A stretch of DNA of 64,000 nt from Micrococcaceae bacterium (GTDB lineage Bacteria > Actinomycetota > Actinomycetes > Actinomycetales > Micrococcaceae): the NCBI GenBank assembly GCA_025465475.1, contig JAODMR010000136.1, positions 36,222 to 100,221 on the forward strand, given 5' to 3'. Shown piece by piece: positions 33,245 to 41,833 of this stretch (its first letter is position 1; each line of letters starts with the position of its first letter). The position numbers were made by a program, and so were the translations under genes. The notes under the pieces are model-generated. The model did no database searches. It was given only the letters and a program-made list of their open reading frames with translations, and was not told the DNA's origin.

Positions 33245-34099
33245 CTATCCACCGGGAAAATAACCCGAGGAAAGGCTTTGCTGGACCGGGCACCCCGCCA
33301 GTATCCGCAGCATCGCCTCCTTCTCCGCCGCAGTCACCCACAATCGATACGCCGCTTTCACCGAGATCTGCCTGGCAATGTACTGGCAGCGGAACCCGGC
33401 GTTGGGTGGCAGCCAGGTGGCAGCATCGCCGTCGCTCTTCTCCTCGTTCGTCGGCCCGTCAACGGCCAGCAGGTTCAACGGGTCGTTCGCCAGGCTGCTG
33501 CGCTGCTGCGCATCCAACTGCTGCGCTCCTTTCTGCCACGCGTCACCCAGGGCCACCACGTGATCGATCTGCACCTCCTTGCTGGAATCGCCGCCCCGCC
33601 GGAACTCGATGGCACGACCGGTATAGGGGTCCTCCAACCGCCCGGTCACCACCAGGCAGCCGGCCGGGTCCAGTACGGTGCGCGTCAGGTCGCGACGCAG
33701 CACGTCGTTGCGCGTATCGCAGCCATTGCGGTTGGTGTCCTCCCAGGCAACACCAAACTCGAGCCGGTCATAGCCGGTCCGCGGCGCCCTCCCCTTGACC
33801 TCAAGGCTCGCCAGCACTGCCAGCACATTCGTCGGGGCAACCACCAGCACCGGATGCCCGGGACCCGGCGGCGCCGGAGCAACGACCGGCGCCGGTAACG
33901 CCGCTGCCTGCCGGGCCAATGACTCCATAGCTGCCTGCGGCCCGACCGCCAACAGCGCGACGGCGGCCAGCCCGGCAAGGGCACCCGCCAGCACGGCAGT
34001 GCGCCGTCGGATCCTGATGCTGGGCAGGATCCTGATGCTGCGCCGCTCGGCAGCGGCGCGGACCGCGGCGCGAACCGCGGGGAGCCTCCGGTACCGCAT
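33245..34099 (-). CDS. Membrane-anchored or secreted HNH endonuclease (DUF1524)
   Basis: 284 aa from ATG 34099 (GAAGGGGAT upstream); ATG 34135 is less likely. A hydrophobic segment at about residues 34-56 (AVLAGALAGLAAVALLAVGP) follows a very basic N-terminus and acts as signal anchor or signal peptide. The C-terminal domain carries the DUF1524/GmrSD-type HNH core: EVQIDHVVALGDAWQKGA, NDPLNLLAVDGPTNEEKSD, WLPPNAGFRCQYIAR. Such secreted nucleases are common in actinobacteria and probably digest extracellular DNA. An 18-bp tandem duplication lies at 34009-34044. Confidence 0.87.
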   Translation of the reverse strand: MRYRRLPAVRAAVRAAAERRSIRILPSIRIRRRTAVLAGALAGLAAVALLAVGPQAAMESLARQAAALPAPVVAPAPPGPGHPVLVVAPTNVLAVLASLEVKGRAPRTGYDRLEFGVAWEDTNRNGCDTRNDVLRRDLTRTVLDPAGCLVVTGRLEDPYTGRAIEFRRGGDSSKEVQIDHVVALGDAWQKGAQQLDAQQRSSLANDPLNLLAVDGPTNEEKSDGDAATWLPPNAGFRCQYIARQISVKAAYRLWVTAAEKEAMLRILAGCPVQQSLSSGYFPGG

Positions 34100-34280
34100 G
34101 GGTGATCCCCTTCCCCGCCGGATACCAGCGACCATCGGCGGTGGAGAACCGGACAGTACGTTCCGACGCTGACAGCCTAGGCGGAGCCGGCAGCTGGCGT
34201 GCCGTTATCCACAACAGCGGCAGATAATGGACGGTACCTATCCCGCGGTCCTGTGGACCCGGACCGACGAGAGGCCAGGC

Positions 34281-35450
34281 ATGCAGCAGGTCACCGACAC
34301 CTACGTGAACTTCGCCAGCATCATCGACGACCAGACGCTGCAACAGAACATTCGAACCTCGCGCATGCCGTTCATCTATCCCTACCTGGTGTCCATGCCC
34401 GATGCGCACCTGGGCAAGGGAGCGGCCGTCGGCTCTGTCATCCCCACCTTGGGTGCCATCATTCCGGCGGCAGTGGGGGTGGACATCGGTTGCGGGATGA
34501 TCGCTGTCCGCACCCAGTTTGCTGCTGCCGACATTGCAGGGCGTAAGCGGCGGCCGCTCCGGGAGTCGATTGAACGAGCCATTCCACTGAGCGCCGGCAA
34601 GAAGAACCCCAGCATCAGCGCCACTGCCGCACCCCGGATCGAGCTGCTCCAGCAGGAGGCCGAGGATGCCGGGTTCGACCCAGGGAATTACCTGCGGGAT
34701 TGGTCGCTCCAGCTCGGCAGCCTGGGTTCGGGGAATCATTTCATCGAAATCTCGCTGGATGAAAAGGACGGCGTCTGGTTGTTCCTGCACTCGGGTTCCC
34801 GTGGGGTGGGCAACAAGATCGCGCAGCGACACATCGCGGTGGCACAGGACTGGTGCCACCGGCAGGGCATTGAGCTGCCGGACCTTGATCTGGCCTATCT
34901 GACTGAAGGAACCCCTCCGTTCGACCGGTATATCGCCGAGCTGCTATGGGCCCAGCGGTTTGCCCTGCTGAACCGGGAGGAGATGATGGACCGCGTGGTG
35001 TCAGCTTTCACGCGGTGGGCCGGAGAGCCCGTAATAGAGCAGGAACGCATCAACTGCCACCACAACTACACCCACAAGGAACGCCACGCGGGCAAGGAGG
35101 TCTGGCTCTCGCGCAAGGGTGCCATCGACGCTTCCCGGGGCGTGCCCGGCCTGATTCCAGGCTCGATGGGCACGGCCTCCTACGTGGTGACCGGCAAGGG
35201 AAACGCCGCCGCCCTCAATTCGGCGCCGCACGGTGCTGGCCGCGAATACTCCCGCAACGCCGCCCGGCGCACCTTCACGCGCGACCAGCTGCGCGCCGCC
35301 ATGGCTGGCATTGAATACCGGGACACCGACGCGTTCCTGGATGAGATTCCTGCCGCTTACAAGGACATTGACACGGTGATGCGCGACGCCCGGGACCTGG
35401 TGGAGGTGCGCCACGTGCTCCGGCAAATCGTGAACGTCAAGGGAAACTGA
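34281..35450 (+). CDS. rtcB: RtcB family RNA ligase
   Basis: 389 aa from ATG 34281. An in-frame ATG at 34227 adds 18 residues not found in the family, whereas MQQVTDTYVNFASIIDDQT matches the usual start. RtcB joins 2',3'-cyclic phosphate or 3'-phosphate ends to 5'-OH RNA using GTP and Mn. Signatures are MPDAHLGKGAAVGSV, GVDIGCGM, HSGSRGVGNKIA, NCHHNYTHKE and SAPHGAGREYSR with the guanylated His. It is divergent from the HNH nuclease. No archease gene is nearby, so a stand-alone form used in RNA repair is likely. Confidence 0.95.
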   Translation: MQQVTDTYVNFASIIDDQTLQQNIRTSRMPFIYPYLVSMPDAHLGKGAAVGSVIPTLGAIIPAAVGVDIGCGMIAVRTQFAAADIAGRKRRPLRESIERAIPLSAGKKNPSISATAAPRIELLQQEAEDAGFDPGNYLRDWSLQLGSLGSGNHFIEISLDEKDGVWLFLHSGSRGVGNKIAQRHIAVAQDWCHRQGIELPDLDLAYLTEGTPPFDRYIAELLWAQRFALLNREEMMDRVVSAFTRWAGEPVIEQERINCHHNYTHKERHAGKEVWLSRKGAIDASRGVPGLIPGSMGTASYVVTGKGNAAALNSAPHGAGREYSRNAARRTFTRDQLRAAMAGIEYRDTDAFLDEIPAAYKDIDTVMRDARDLVEVRHVLRQIVNVKGN

Positions 35451-35561
35451 CGCAGATTTGTTACCTGCGCTCGGTGCGCCCGCGCCGCGCGACGGCTTCC
35501 GCCCGGGTTAGAGTCCACCTACATCCTGGAAGTCCGACGACGTACAGACTAGGAGCACCAC

Positions 35562-35651
35562 ATGATGGGAATCCGTGCAGCGTGCCTACGGGCCGTGCAG
35601 TGGCTGGGCCTTGACCTCCTGACCTATCCGAGCCCGGAGGACGACCTGTAA
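35562..35651 (+). CDS. Candidate 29-aa small protein or leader peptide
   Basis: ATG 35562 is preceded by CTAGGAGCACCAC, one of the better ribosome sites in the region. The product MMGIRAACLRAVQWLGLDLL (then TYPSPEDDL) ends with TAA. It has a basic N-terminal amphipathic helix and an acidic tail. TAGAGT at 35509-35514 may be its -10. It lies 57 bp before the first operator of the RpiR gene. It could be a real microprotein or an attenuating leader for the operon. Not recognised from any family. Confidence 0.42.
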   Translation: MMGIRAACLRAVQWLGLDLLTYPSPEDDL

Positions 35652-35707
35652 TCCCGGAGGCCGCCTGACCGGCCACCTTTTACCTCCCGGAAACACAAAA
35701 CCCTTCC

Positions 35708-35751
35708 TGCAATCGCAGTTGCAAAGTACATTGGATGCAAACCACGTTGCA
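35708..35751 (+). promoter_or_regulatory. Twin TGCAA-N6-TTGCA operators around a -10 box
   Basis: Two identical inverted repeats, TGCAA-N6-TTGCA, lie at 35708-35723 and 35736-35751. Their centres are 28 bp apart, about 2.7 helical turns. TACATT at 35727-35732 (TANNNT) lies between them. The layout suits a dimeric regulator that blocks the promoter of the RpiR-led operon, most simply the RpiR protein itself. Confidence 0.65.
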
Positions 35752-35791
35752 GAATGGCTTCCGCGCCCTCAGCAGCTGGCAAGTTCATCGG

Positions 35792-36670
35792 ATGAAGGCA
35801 AGGGAAGACGTGACCGAGGCCAGGCAGCAGGATGAGTCCACATGGCTGGACGGGCTCCTCCCCGGGCAGCCCTTGTCCAAAGCCCAGCAACGAGTGCTGG
35901 ACGTCGTCAGCCGCAATCCGCAATTGGCCTCCTACGCTGAGCTGGCCGAGATTGCGCAGCGGGCAGCAGTGGATAACTCCACCGTGGTCCGGACAGCCCA
36001 GACGCTCGGATTTCGAGGCTGGCCGGACCTGCAGCGTGAACTGCGCGCCCGCTACCTGGTGATGATTTCCACTGAGGAGACGCTGGCTGCGCACGGCCAG
36101 TACCGCAGCCCGGTGCACGAGGCGCTGCAGCACGATATCGAAAACCTGCGGCTCACCCTGGACGCCAATACCGGCGACGAGGTGGCCTCCGCCGTGGCGG
36201 CGCTGGCCGGGGCCCGGTCAATCACCGTCCTGGGTTACGGCTCCCTGGCCGCACCGGCCATGGTGCTGGCGCATCTGGGAGCGACCATGGGCTACCCGAT
36301 CACCTTGGAGAACCGCCTCGGCGTCCACCTGGCGTCAGGAACCAACACCCTTGGCTCCGGGGACGTGCTGGTGGTCATCAACATCTGGCGATCAATCCGC
36401 CAGGTCATTCTGGCCGCCGAGGCAGCACACCGGGCAGGGGCAACAGTCGTGGCCATCACCGACATGCGCCGCGGCCGGCTTTCCGCCGTGGCGCAGCATG
36501 CCCTCATTGTGCCCAGTGAGGGCATCTCCTTCTTCCAATCCGTGACCGCCGCCACCTCGGTGGTCTACGGCCTGCTCGCCGGAATGGAAGCAGCCCAGGC
36601 CGAGCGCAGCCGAACCACCATCCGTCGCACCCAGCAGCTGTGGGACGACCTCGAAATTTATCTCGACTGA
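35792..36670 (+). CDS. MurR/RpiR-family transcriptional regulator
   Basis: 292 aa from ATG 35792. GTG 35810 has the best ribosome site (AAGGGAAG), while ATG 35735 lies inside the second operator and is less likely. The N-terminal HTH_6 domain includes QQRVLDVVSRNPQLASYAE and AVDNSTVVRTAQTLGFRGWP. The C-terminal SIS domain has TVLGYGSLAAPAMVLAHLGATMGY and binds a phosphosugar or another effector. It heads a catabolic operon and probably represses it through the TGCAA-N6-TTGCA sites. The effector is unknown because the downstream enzymes do not act on an obvious phosphosugar. Confidence 0.9.
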   Translation: MKAREDVTEARQQDESTWLDGLLPGQPLSKAQQRVLDVVSRNPQLASYAELAEIAQRAAVDNSTVVRTAQTLGFRGWPDLQRELRARYLVMISTEETLAAHGQYRSPVHEALQHDIENLRLTLDANTGDEVASAVAALAGARSITVLGYGSLAAPAMVLAHLGATMGYPITLENRLGVHLASGTNTLGSGDVLVVINIWRSIRQVILAAEAAHRAGATVVAITDMRRGRLSAVAQHALIVPSEGISFFQSVTAATSVVYGLLAGMEAAQAERSRTTIRRTQQLWDDLEIYLD

Positions 36671-36688
36671 TCCACCGGAAGGACCACC

Positions 36689-37639
36689 GTGTCTGAAGCA
36701 AATCCCGCCCCCCGCGCCGCCGCCGTCGTCGGCCTCGGATCCATGGGAGGCGCAATGGCCGCGACCCTGCACCGCGCCGGCTGGCAGGTGAGCGGCTACG
36801 ATCCCTCCCCTGCCGCCCGTGCCGCCGCCAAGGAAGCAGGGATCCGCACGGTCGGGAACCTGGCCGAGCTGGCAGGCATTCCCTACGCCGTCCTGTCGCT
36901 CCCGTCAGCAGCAGTGGTGCGGGAATCGCTCCCCGTCCTGCTCGCAGCACCGGGCACCATCGCCATCGTTGATACGACGACCTCAGAGCCGGACACGAGC
37001 GCTGAGATGTCGGCCTTGGCCGCGGCACAGGGAACAGCCTTCCTTGATACCCCCGTTTCAGGTGGACAGGCGGGTGCCGCCACAGGAACGCTGAGCGCCT
37101 TCGTTGGCGGAAGCGAAGCGGACCTTGCCGCCGCGATGCCCCTGCTGGAGACCCTCACCGGCGGCAGGTACAGGCATATCGGACCCACTGGTTCAGGCAA
37201 TGTCGTGAAGTTGCTGAACAATGTCCTGTGCGCCACGAATCTCGCCGCCGTCGGCGAGGCCCTGGACATCGCCGCGGCCTATGGCATCGATCCCGGCACA
37301 GCAGCCGAAGCGGTGAGCGGGGCCTCGGGCGGCAGCAAGGTGTCCGCTGCCATGTTCCCCGACTGGATCCTGTCCGGCACCCTGTCCTCCGGTTTCTCAT
37401 TGGGGCTGATGGCCCGGGACGTGTCCCTGGCCCTGCAGGTCGCCAAGGCCCGGGGAGCGAACCCGGCGCTCCTGGCCGGCACCGACACCGCCTGGCAACA
37501 CGCATTGGCCGAGCTAGGACCGGCAGCGGACTTCGTCGAGATGCCCTCCACCGTCACCACCGCAACCGACGTCCTTGCCAGCGACAAGCTCCGAACCGCC
37601 GCCTGCCTGACCTCTCCCACCCAGGGAGCCCGAGCATGA
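36689..37639 (+). CDS. Beta-hydroxyacid dehydrogenase (3-hydroxyisobutyrate DH-like)
   Basis: 316 aa, GTG start with GGAAGGAC upstream. NAD(P)-dependent oxidoreductase: cofactor motif VVGLGSMGGAMA, substrate motif DTPVSGGQAGAATGTLSAFVGG and catalytic Lys in GSGNVVKLLNNV. These define the 3-hydroxyisobutyrate/tartronate semialdehyde/L-threonate dehydrogenase family. Its stop overlaps the aldehyde dehydrogenase start by 4 bp. The context (aldehyde dehydrogenase, M20 hydrolase) suggests oxidation of a hydroxy acid produced by the pathway. The exact substrate is unknown. Confidence 0.9.
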   Translation: MSEANPAPRAAAVVGLGSMGGAMAATLHRAGWQVSGYDPSPAARAAAKEAGIRTVGNLAELAGIPYAVLSLPSAAVVRESLPVLLAAPGTIAIVDTTTSEPDTSAEMSALAAAQGTAFLDTPVSGGQAGAATGTLSAFVGGSEADLAAAMPLLETLTGGRYRHIGPTGSGNVVKLLNNVLCATNLAAVGEALDIAAAYGIDPGTAAEAVSGASGGSKVSAAMFPDWILSGTLSSGFSLGLMARDVSLALQVAKARGANPALLAGTDTAWQHALAELGPAADFVEMPSTVTTATDVLASDKLRTAACLTSPTQGARA

Positions 37640-39183
37640 CACCCACCGCCGCAACCATGACTTCGGGGGGAACCACCGCCAGGACGGTGCTGGAGTCCGT
37701 CCTGCCCTCCGGCATCGGGGTGTTCCTTGATGGCGGCATCCACCCCGGCTCGGGCGTACAGGTGACGCTGACGGCCGCCGCCACCGGGGAAACCTTTACC
37801 AGCTATGCCGATCCGGGACGGGCCGGCGTCGACGCAGCCCTCGCCTCCTCAGTCGCCGGAGCCGCCCACTGGGCTGCAACCAACCCCTTCGAGCGCGCAG
37901 CGATCTTGCGCAACGTGGCCCGCGTGGTCGAGGAGTCGGCAGAGGAATTGGCGCTGCTGGAATCCGCCACCACTGGCAAACCCCTGCGGGACGCCCGCGC
38001 CGAAGCGGCCAAGGTCGCCGAGATGTTCGGCTACTACGCTGGGTGGGCCGACAAGATCACCGGCCAAACCATTCCGGTACCCGGGAATTGGCTGACCTAC
38101 ACCCAACGCGTTCCCTGGGGCGTGGTGGTGGCCATTACCCCCTGGAACGCTCCGCTGTTCACCGCCGGCTGGAACTCGGCAGCGCCCTTGGCCGCCGGCA
38201 ACGCCGTCGTCCTGAAGCCCAGTGAGTTCACCCCGGCGTCCACGCTGCGGCTGGCCCAACTGGCGTCCCAGGCCGGACTGCCGGACGGGGTCTTCAATGT
38301 GGTGCCCGGTCTGGGCTCCAGCGTCGGGGCGGCCCTGACCACTGACCAGCGCGTCGGGAAGGTCAGCTTCATCGGATCGGTTCCCACGGGCCGCCGGGTC
38401 GCAGCCGCAGCCGCCGAGGTGGGCATTCCCACCGTGCTCGAACTCGGCGGCAAGAGCGCGAACATCGTCTTTGCCGACGCGGACCTGGACCGGGCCGCCG
38501 ACGGCGCCATCTCCGCCATCTTCTCCGGTGCCGGACAGTCCTGCGTGGCCGGGTCCCGGCTCCTGGTGCAGCGCTCAATTTACGAGGACTTCCTGCAGCG
38601 CGTGGCGGAGCGCGCCGGTAAACTCCAGCTCGGCGATCCGCTGCAGCCCACCACCGAGGTGGGACCGATCATCACCGCCCCCCAGTACCAGGCTGTATCC
38701 GCGAGGATCAGGGACGGCCTGGCCGACGGTGCCGACCTTCGCACCGGGACCGCATTGCCAGCGGCCATCGCTTCCGGCCCCCTGGCCACAGGCCGTTGGA
38801 TCCTGCCGACCCTGCTGGCAGGAGTCGGACCCGACAACATCCTGGAAACCACGGAGGTCTTTGGGCCGGTGGTCGGCGCGGATGCCTTCGATACGGAAGA
38901 GGAAGCCATCCGCCGCGCCAACGGCACGCGTTTCGGACTTGCCGGCGCCGTGTGGACCGATAACGTTTCCCGTGCCCACCACGTCGCCGGCGCCGTCAAG
39001 GCCGGCACGTTTTGGATCAATTCGTACAAGACCATCCACGTGGCCGTTCCCTTCGGCGGCTTCGGTGACTCCGGACACGGGCGATCCTCCGGCCCGGGCG
39101 TCCTGGACGAATACACCCAAACAAAGGCGGTCTGGGTACCCACCCAGGCCTCCGGATCCCCCTTCCCCTCCCTCAGCTACTGA
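37636..39183 (+). CDS. Aldehyde dehydrogenase family protein
   Basis: 515 aa from ATG 37636 (ATGA overlap); the frame is open to 37228 inside the preceding gene, but that is not coding. NAD(P)-dependent oxidation of an aldehyde to the acid. The catalytic Glu is in LELGGKSANIVFADADL, the catalytic Cys in FSGAGQSCVAGSRLLVQ, and the cofactor loop FIGSVPTGRRVAAAAA is present. The C-terminal PFGGFGDSGHGRSSG is standard. The order dehydrogenase-ALDH-hydrolase-transporter suggests a dedicated catabolic route. Specificity unknown. Confidence 0.93.
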   Translation: MTPTAATMTSGGTTARTVLESVLPSGIGVFLDGGIHPGSGVQVTLTAAATGETFTSYADPGRAGVDAALASSVAGAAHWAATNPFERAAILRNVARVVEESAEELALLESATTGKPLRDARAEAAKVAEMFGYYAGWADKITGQTIPVPGNWLTYTQRVPWGVVVAITPWNAPLFTAGWNSAAPLAAGNAVVLKPSEFTPASTLRLAQLASQAGLPDGVFNVVPGLGSSVGAALTTDQRVGKVSFIGSVPTGRRVAAAAAEVGIPTVLELGGKSANIVFADADLDRAADGAISAIFSGAGQSCVAGSRLLVQRSIYEDFLQRVAERAGKLQLGDPLQPTTEVGPIITAPQYQAVSARIRDGLADGADLRTGTALPAAIASGPLATGRWILPTLLAGVGPDNILETTEVFGPVVGADAFDTEEEAIRRANGTRFGLAGAVWTDNVSRAHHVAGAVKAGTFWINSYKTIHVAVPFGGFGDSGHGRSSGPGVLDEYTQTKAVWVPTQASGSPFPSLSY

Positions 39184-39200
39184 AAGAACCGGTGTAACCC

Positions 39201-40427
39201 ATGAAGCTAACCGACATTGCCGGCGCCAGTTCCGGCGTGCAGGCCGGGCTGTCCACGGCCCTCCTCACGTGGCAGGACAAGGTCCTGCGGCTCAGCCAGG
39301 AGATCCACGACCACCCGGAACTGGCCTTCGAGGAAGAGCGCGCCGCTGCAGGCATCAGCGCCCTGCTGCAGGAAGGCGGGTTCGACGTCGAACGCGGAAC
39401 CTCGGGCCTGCCCACCGCCTTCACCGGTACCGTCGGCAACGGTCCGCTCGTCGTCGCCCTCTGCGTGGAATACGACGCCCTTCCCGGCGTCGGCCACGCC
39501 TGCGGCCACAACCTCATCGCCGGAGCCTCGGTGGCAGCAGCCCTGGCGCTGGCACCTTTCGTGGACGAGTTGGGCATCACGCTCAAGGCCATCGGCACGC
39601 CGGCCGAGGAACACGGCGGCGGCAAGGCGATCCTGCTGGAACGCGGAGCGTTCGACGGCGTCGGATTGGCCATGATGGTGCACCCGGTCCAGGACGGCCT
39701 GACAGCCAATCCGGCCGGCACCAGCGCCCAGGCAGTCGGCCGCTTCCGTGCCACCTTCCACGGCAGGTCAGCCCATGCGGCCGCCGCGCCTCACCGCGCG
39801 ATCAACGCCGCCGACGCGGCGGTGCTCGCCCAGGTCGCCGTCGGCCTGCTGCGCCAGCAGATTCCGTCCGACCACCGGATCGCCCTGTTCGTCAAGGAGG
39901 CCGGCCACGTCACGAACATCATCGCCGACACCGCCATCGTGGAATTTGAGTGCCGCGCGTTCTCCCTGCCGGAGTACGAGGCGCTGTTGACGCGGGTACG
40001 GAACTGCTTTGAGGGCGCCGCCCTGGCCACCGGAACCACCCTGGACATCGAGGTTGCCGAGCCCCTGTACGAACCGCTGCAGCAGGACGATGACCTGGCG
40101 CGGCACTGGTCAATGGCCATGGAGCGGATGGGCAAGGACGTCAGCCCCTCCAAGGGCATGTCGGGTGGCTCGACGGACATGGGCAACATTTCCCAGGTAA
40201 TACCCAGCCTGCACCCGTGGATGAGCATCCCGGGCGCCGACATGGCCATCCACACGGCGGCGTTTGCCGAGGTGGCCAACACCCCCGCCGCGTACGAAGC
40301 CATGTTCGAGGCCGCCACTGCCCTCGCCTGGACAACCGCCGCCGCGGCCACCGATCCGCAGCAGCGGGACAAGTTTCTTTCGGCCGCCTATGCCGGCCCC
40401 GATTCCCGCAAGGACGATGCAGCATGA
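39201..40427 (+). CDS. M20-family amidohydrolase/peptidase (AbgB-like)
   Basis: 408 aa. M20 enzymes cleave amide bonds with two zinc ions. Metal ligands are visible in CVEYDALPGVGHACGHNL (His), GTPAEEHGGG (Glu pair), MMVHPVQDG (His) and the C-terminal MAIHTAAFAE (His). The lid domain is present (ATFHGRSAHAAAAPH). The layout resembles p-aminobenzoyl-glutamate hydrolase subunit B and other N-acyl amino acid hydrolases. It overlaps the DUF3100 gene by 4 bp, so uptake and hydrolysis are probably linked. Substrate unknown. Confidence 0.9.
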   Translation: MKLTDIAGASSGVQAGLSTALLTWQDKVLRLSQEIHDHPELAFEEERAAAGISALLQEGGFDVERGTSGLPTAFTGTVGNGPLVVALCVEYDALPGVGHACGHNLIAGASVAAALALAPFVDELGITLKAIGTPAEEHGGGKAILLERGAFDGVGLAMMVHPVQDGLTANPAGTSAQAVGRFRATFHGRSAHAAAAPHRAINAADAAVLAQVAVGLLRQQIPSDHRIALFVKEAGHVTNIIADTAIVEFECRAFSLPEYEALLTRVRNCFEGAALATGTTLDIEVAEPLYEPLQQDDDLARHWSMAMERMGKDVSPSKGMSGGSTDMGNISQVIPSLHPWMSIPGADMAIHTAAFAEVANTPAAYEAMFEAATALAWTTAAAATDPQQRDKFLSAAYAGPDSRKDDAA

Positions 40428-41833
40428 GTGCAATCTCCAAGGCTCCGGCCACCACCACTTCCGCCGGTGCACGGACGACCCTACCCATCGCCGTGCTCGC
40501 CCTGGTGATCGCCGTGGTCGTGCAGATCATTGGCCAGCTCAAACTCGACCTGGGAATCGGCGCCATCGTCGTGTTCCCCATGGTGTGGGGGCTCATCCTC
40601 GGCCTCGTCGTCTCGGTGCAGAAGGTCCGGCCCCTGGGCCTGAACCTGCAGCGCATCGCTGCCGCCCTGGTCGGCGTCGCCGTCATGCTGCTCGTGGCCC
40701 GGTTGGCGTTCAACATCGGACCCAGCCTGCCGACGTTGTTCAAGGCCGGTCCGGCGCTGCTGCTGCAGGAAGTCGGCCACCTGCTGGGCACCGTCCTGCT
40801 CGCCCTGCCGCTGGCAGTGCTGCTCAAGATGGGCAAGGCGACAGTCGGCGCGACGTTCTCCCTTGATCGTGAGCCGTCCTTCGCCATGGTCAGCGAAAAG
40901 TACGGGCCCAACTCCGACCAGTACCGCGGTGTGCTGGCCATGTACGTTTTCGGCACCCTGTTCGGGGCCGTGTACATCACGCTGCTGACCTCGTTGGTGG
41001 CCAACTGGGGCTGGTTCAACCCCCTGGCCCTGGCCATGGGCGCCGGGGTTGGATCCGGATCCATGATGGCAGCCTCCGTTGCCAGCATTGTCGCGGCCTA
41101 CCCTGGCGACGCGGAAGCAGTGCTGGGCATCGCGGCGGTGTCCAACCTCATCACGACCATCCTTGGCGTCTATGTCGGCATCTACGTGGCCCTGCCCCTG
41201 GCCGACAAGTTCTATCGGGTGCTGACCCGCCGGAGGCCTACCTCCGGGAAGGCCGCTGCTCCGGTCGCCGCCGCCTCCCCCGCTGCCGGCAGTTCCACCG
41301 GAACCTCCGGTGATTCGTCCCCGCGGAACCTGGGTGAGGACAAGCTCGCGGAGGAAAACCGGATCTTCCGGGAGAGGGTTGCGGCGAGCAGCCTGGAGGT
41401 GAAGCTCCCGCTCTGGCTGTCCCTGGGCGTGCTGTCGATCATCGGTATCTGCACGGCCTCTGTTGCGGCGAAGGGTTTCAGCTGGAACATTGTCGGCGGC
41501 TACCTGGTGCTGGTCGCCCTGATCCTGGTGAGCATTTTCCTGGCCAGAGTGTCCCGTAAAATATCCGCCATTGTCTGGGCAACCACCCTAGGCGCCTTGG
41601 TTTCCAGCCCTTGGTCGCCGGTGGCAGGGCTGCTTGGAGACCTGGTCAAGACCGTTGACTTCCTGTCGATCGCCACGGTGGTCCTGACGTGCGCCGGGCT
41701 CTCCCTTGGCAAGGACATCCCATTGCTGAAGAACATTGGTTGGAAGATCATCCCGGTGGGACTGGTCGCGGTTACAGCCTCATTCCTGCTGTCGGTGGTG
41801 ATAGCCGAATTCGCCCTCGGGTTCTGGGGCTGA
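40424..41833 (+). CDS. DUF3100 membrane protein, putative transporter
   Basis: 469 aa from ATG 40424 (ATGA overlap). About 12 hydrophobic segments are interrupted near residues 270-310 by an Ala/Ser/Thr-rich cytoplasmic loop (SGKAAAPVAAASPAAGSS). GIGAIVVFPMVWGLILG and MGAGVGSGSMMAASVASI are conserved-looking stretches of the DUF3100 family, often encoded beside M20 amidohydrolases. It probably takes up the amide substrate of this operon. The transport mechanism is not established for the family. Confidence 0.83.
   Translation: MSAISKAPATTTSAGARTTLPIAVLALVIAVVVQIIGQLKLDLGIGAIVVFPMVWGLILGLVVSVQKVRPLGLNLQRIAAALVGVAVMLLVARLAFNIGPSLPTLFKAGPALLLQEVGHLLGTVLLALPLAVLLKMGKATVGATFSLDREPSFAMVSEKYGPNSDQYRGVLAMYVFGTLFGAVYITLLTSLVANWGWFNPLALAMGAGVGSGSMMAASVASIVAAYPGDAEAVLGIAAVSNLITTILGVYVGIYVALPLADKFYRVLTRRRPTSGKAAAPVAAASPAAGSSTGTSGDSSPRNLGEDKLAEENRIFRERVAASSLEVKLPLWLSLGVLSIIGICTASVAAKGFSWNIVGGYLVLVALILVSIFLARVSRKISAIVWATTLGALVSSPWSPVAGLLGDLVKTVDFLSIATVVLTCAGLSLGKDIPLLKNIGWKIIPVGLVAVTASFLLSVVIAEFALGFWG

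Noticed and set aside
35735..35791. ATG 35735 as the RpiR start
   Set aside because: It lies in the second operator palindrome, close to the predicted transcription start, and the extra 19 residues do not belong to the HTH domain; kept only as an alternative.
37228..37635. Longer aldehyde dehydrogenase frame
   Set aside because: The extra residues are Arg-rich out-of-frame translation of the preceding dehydrogenase gene.
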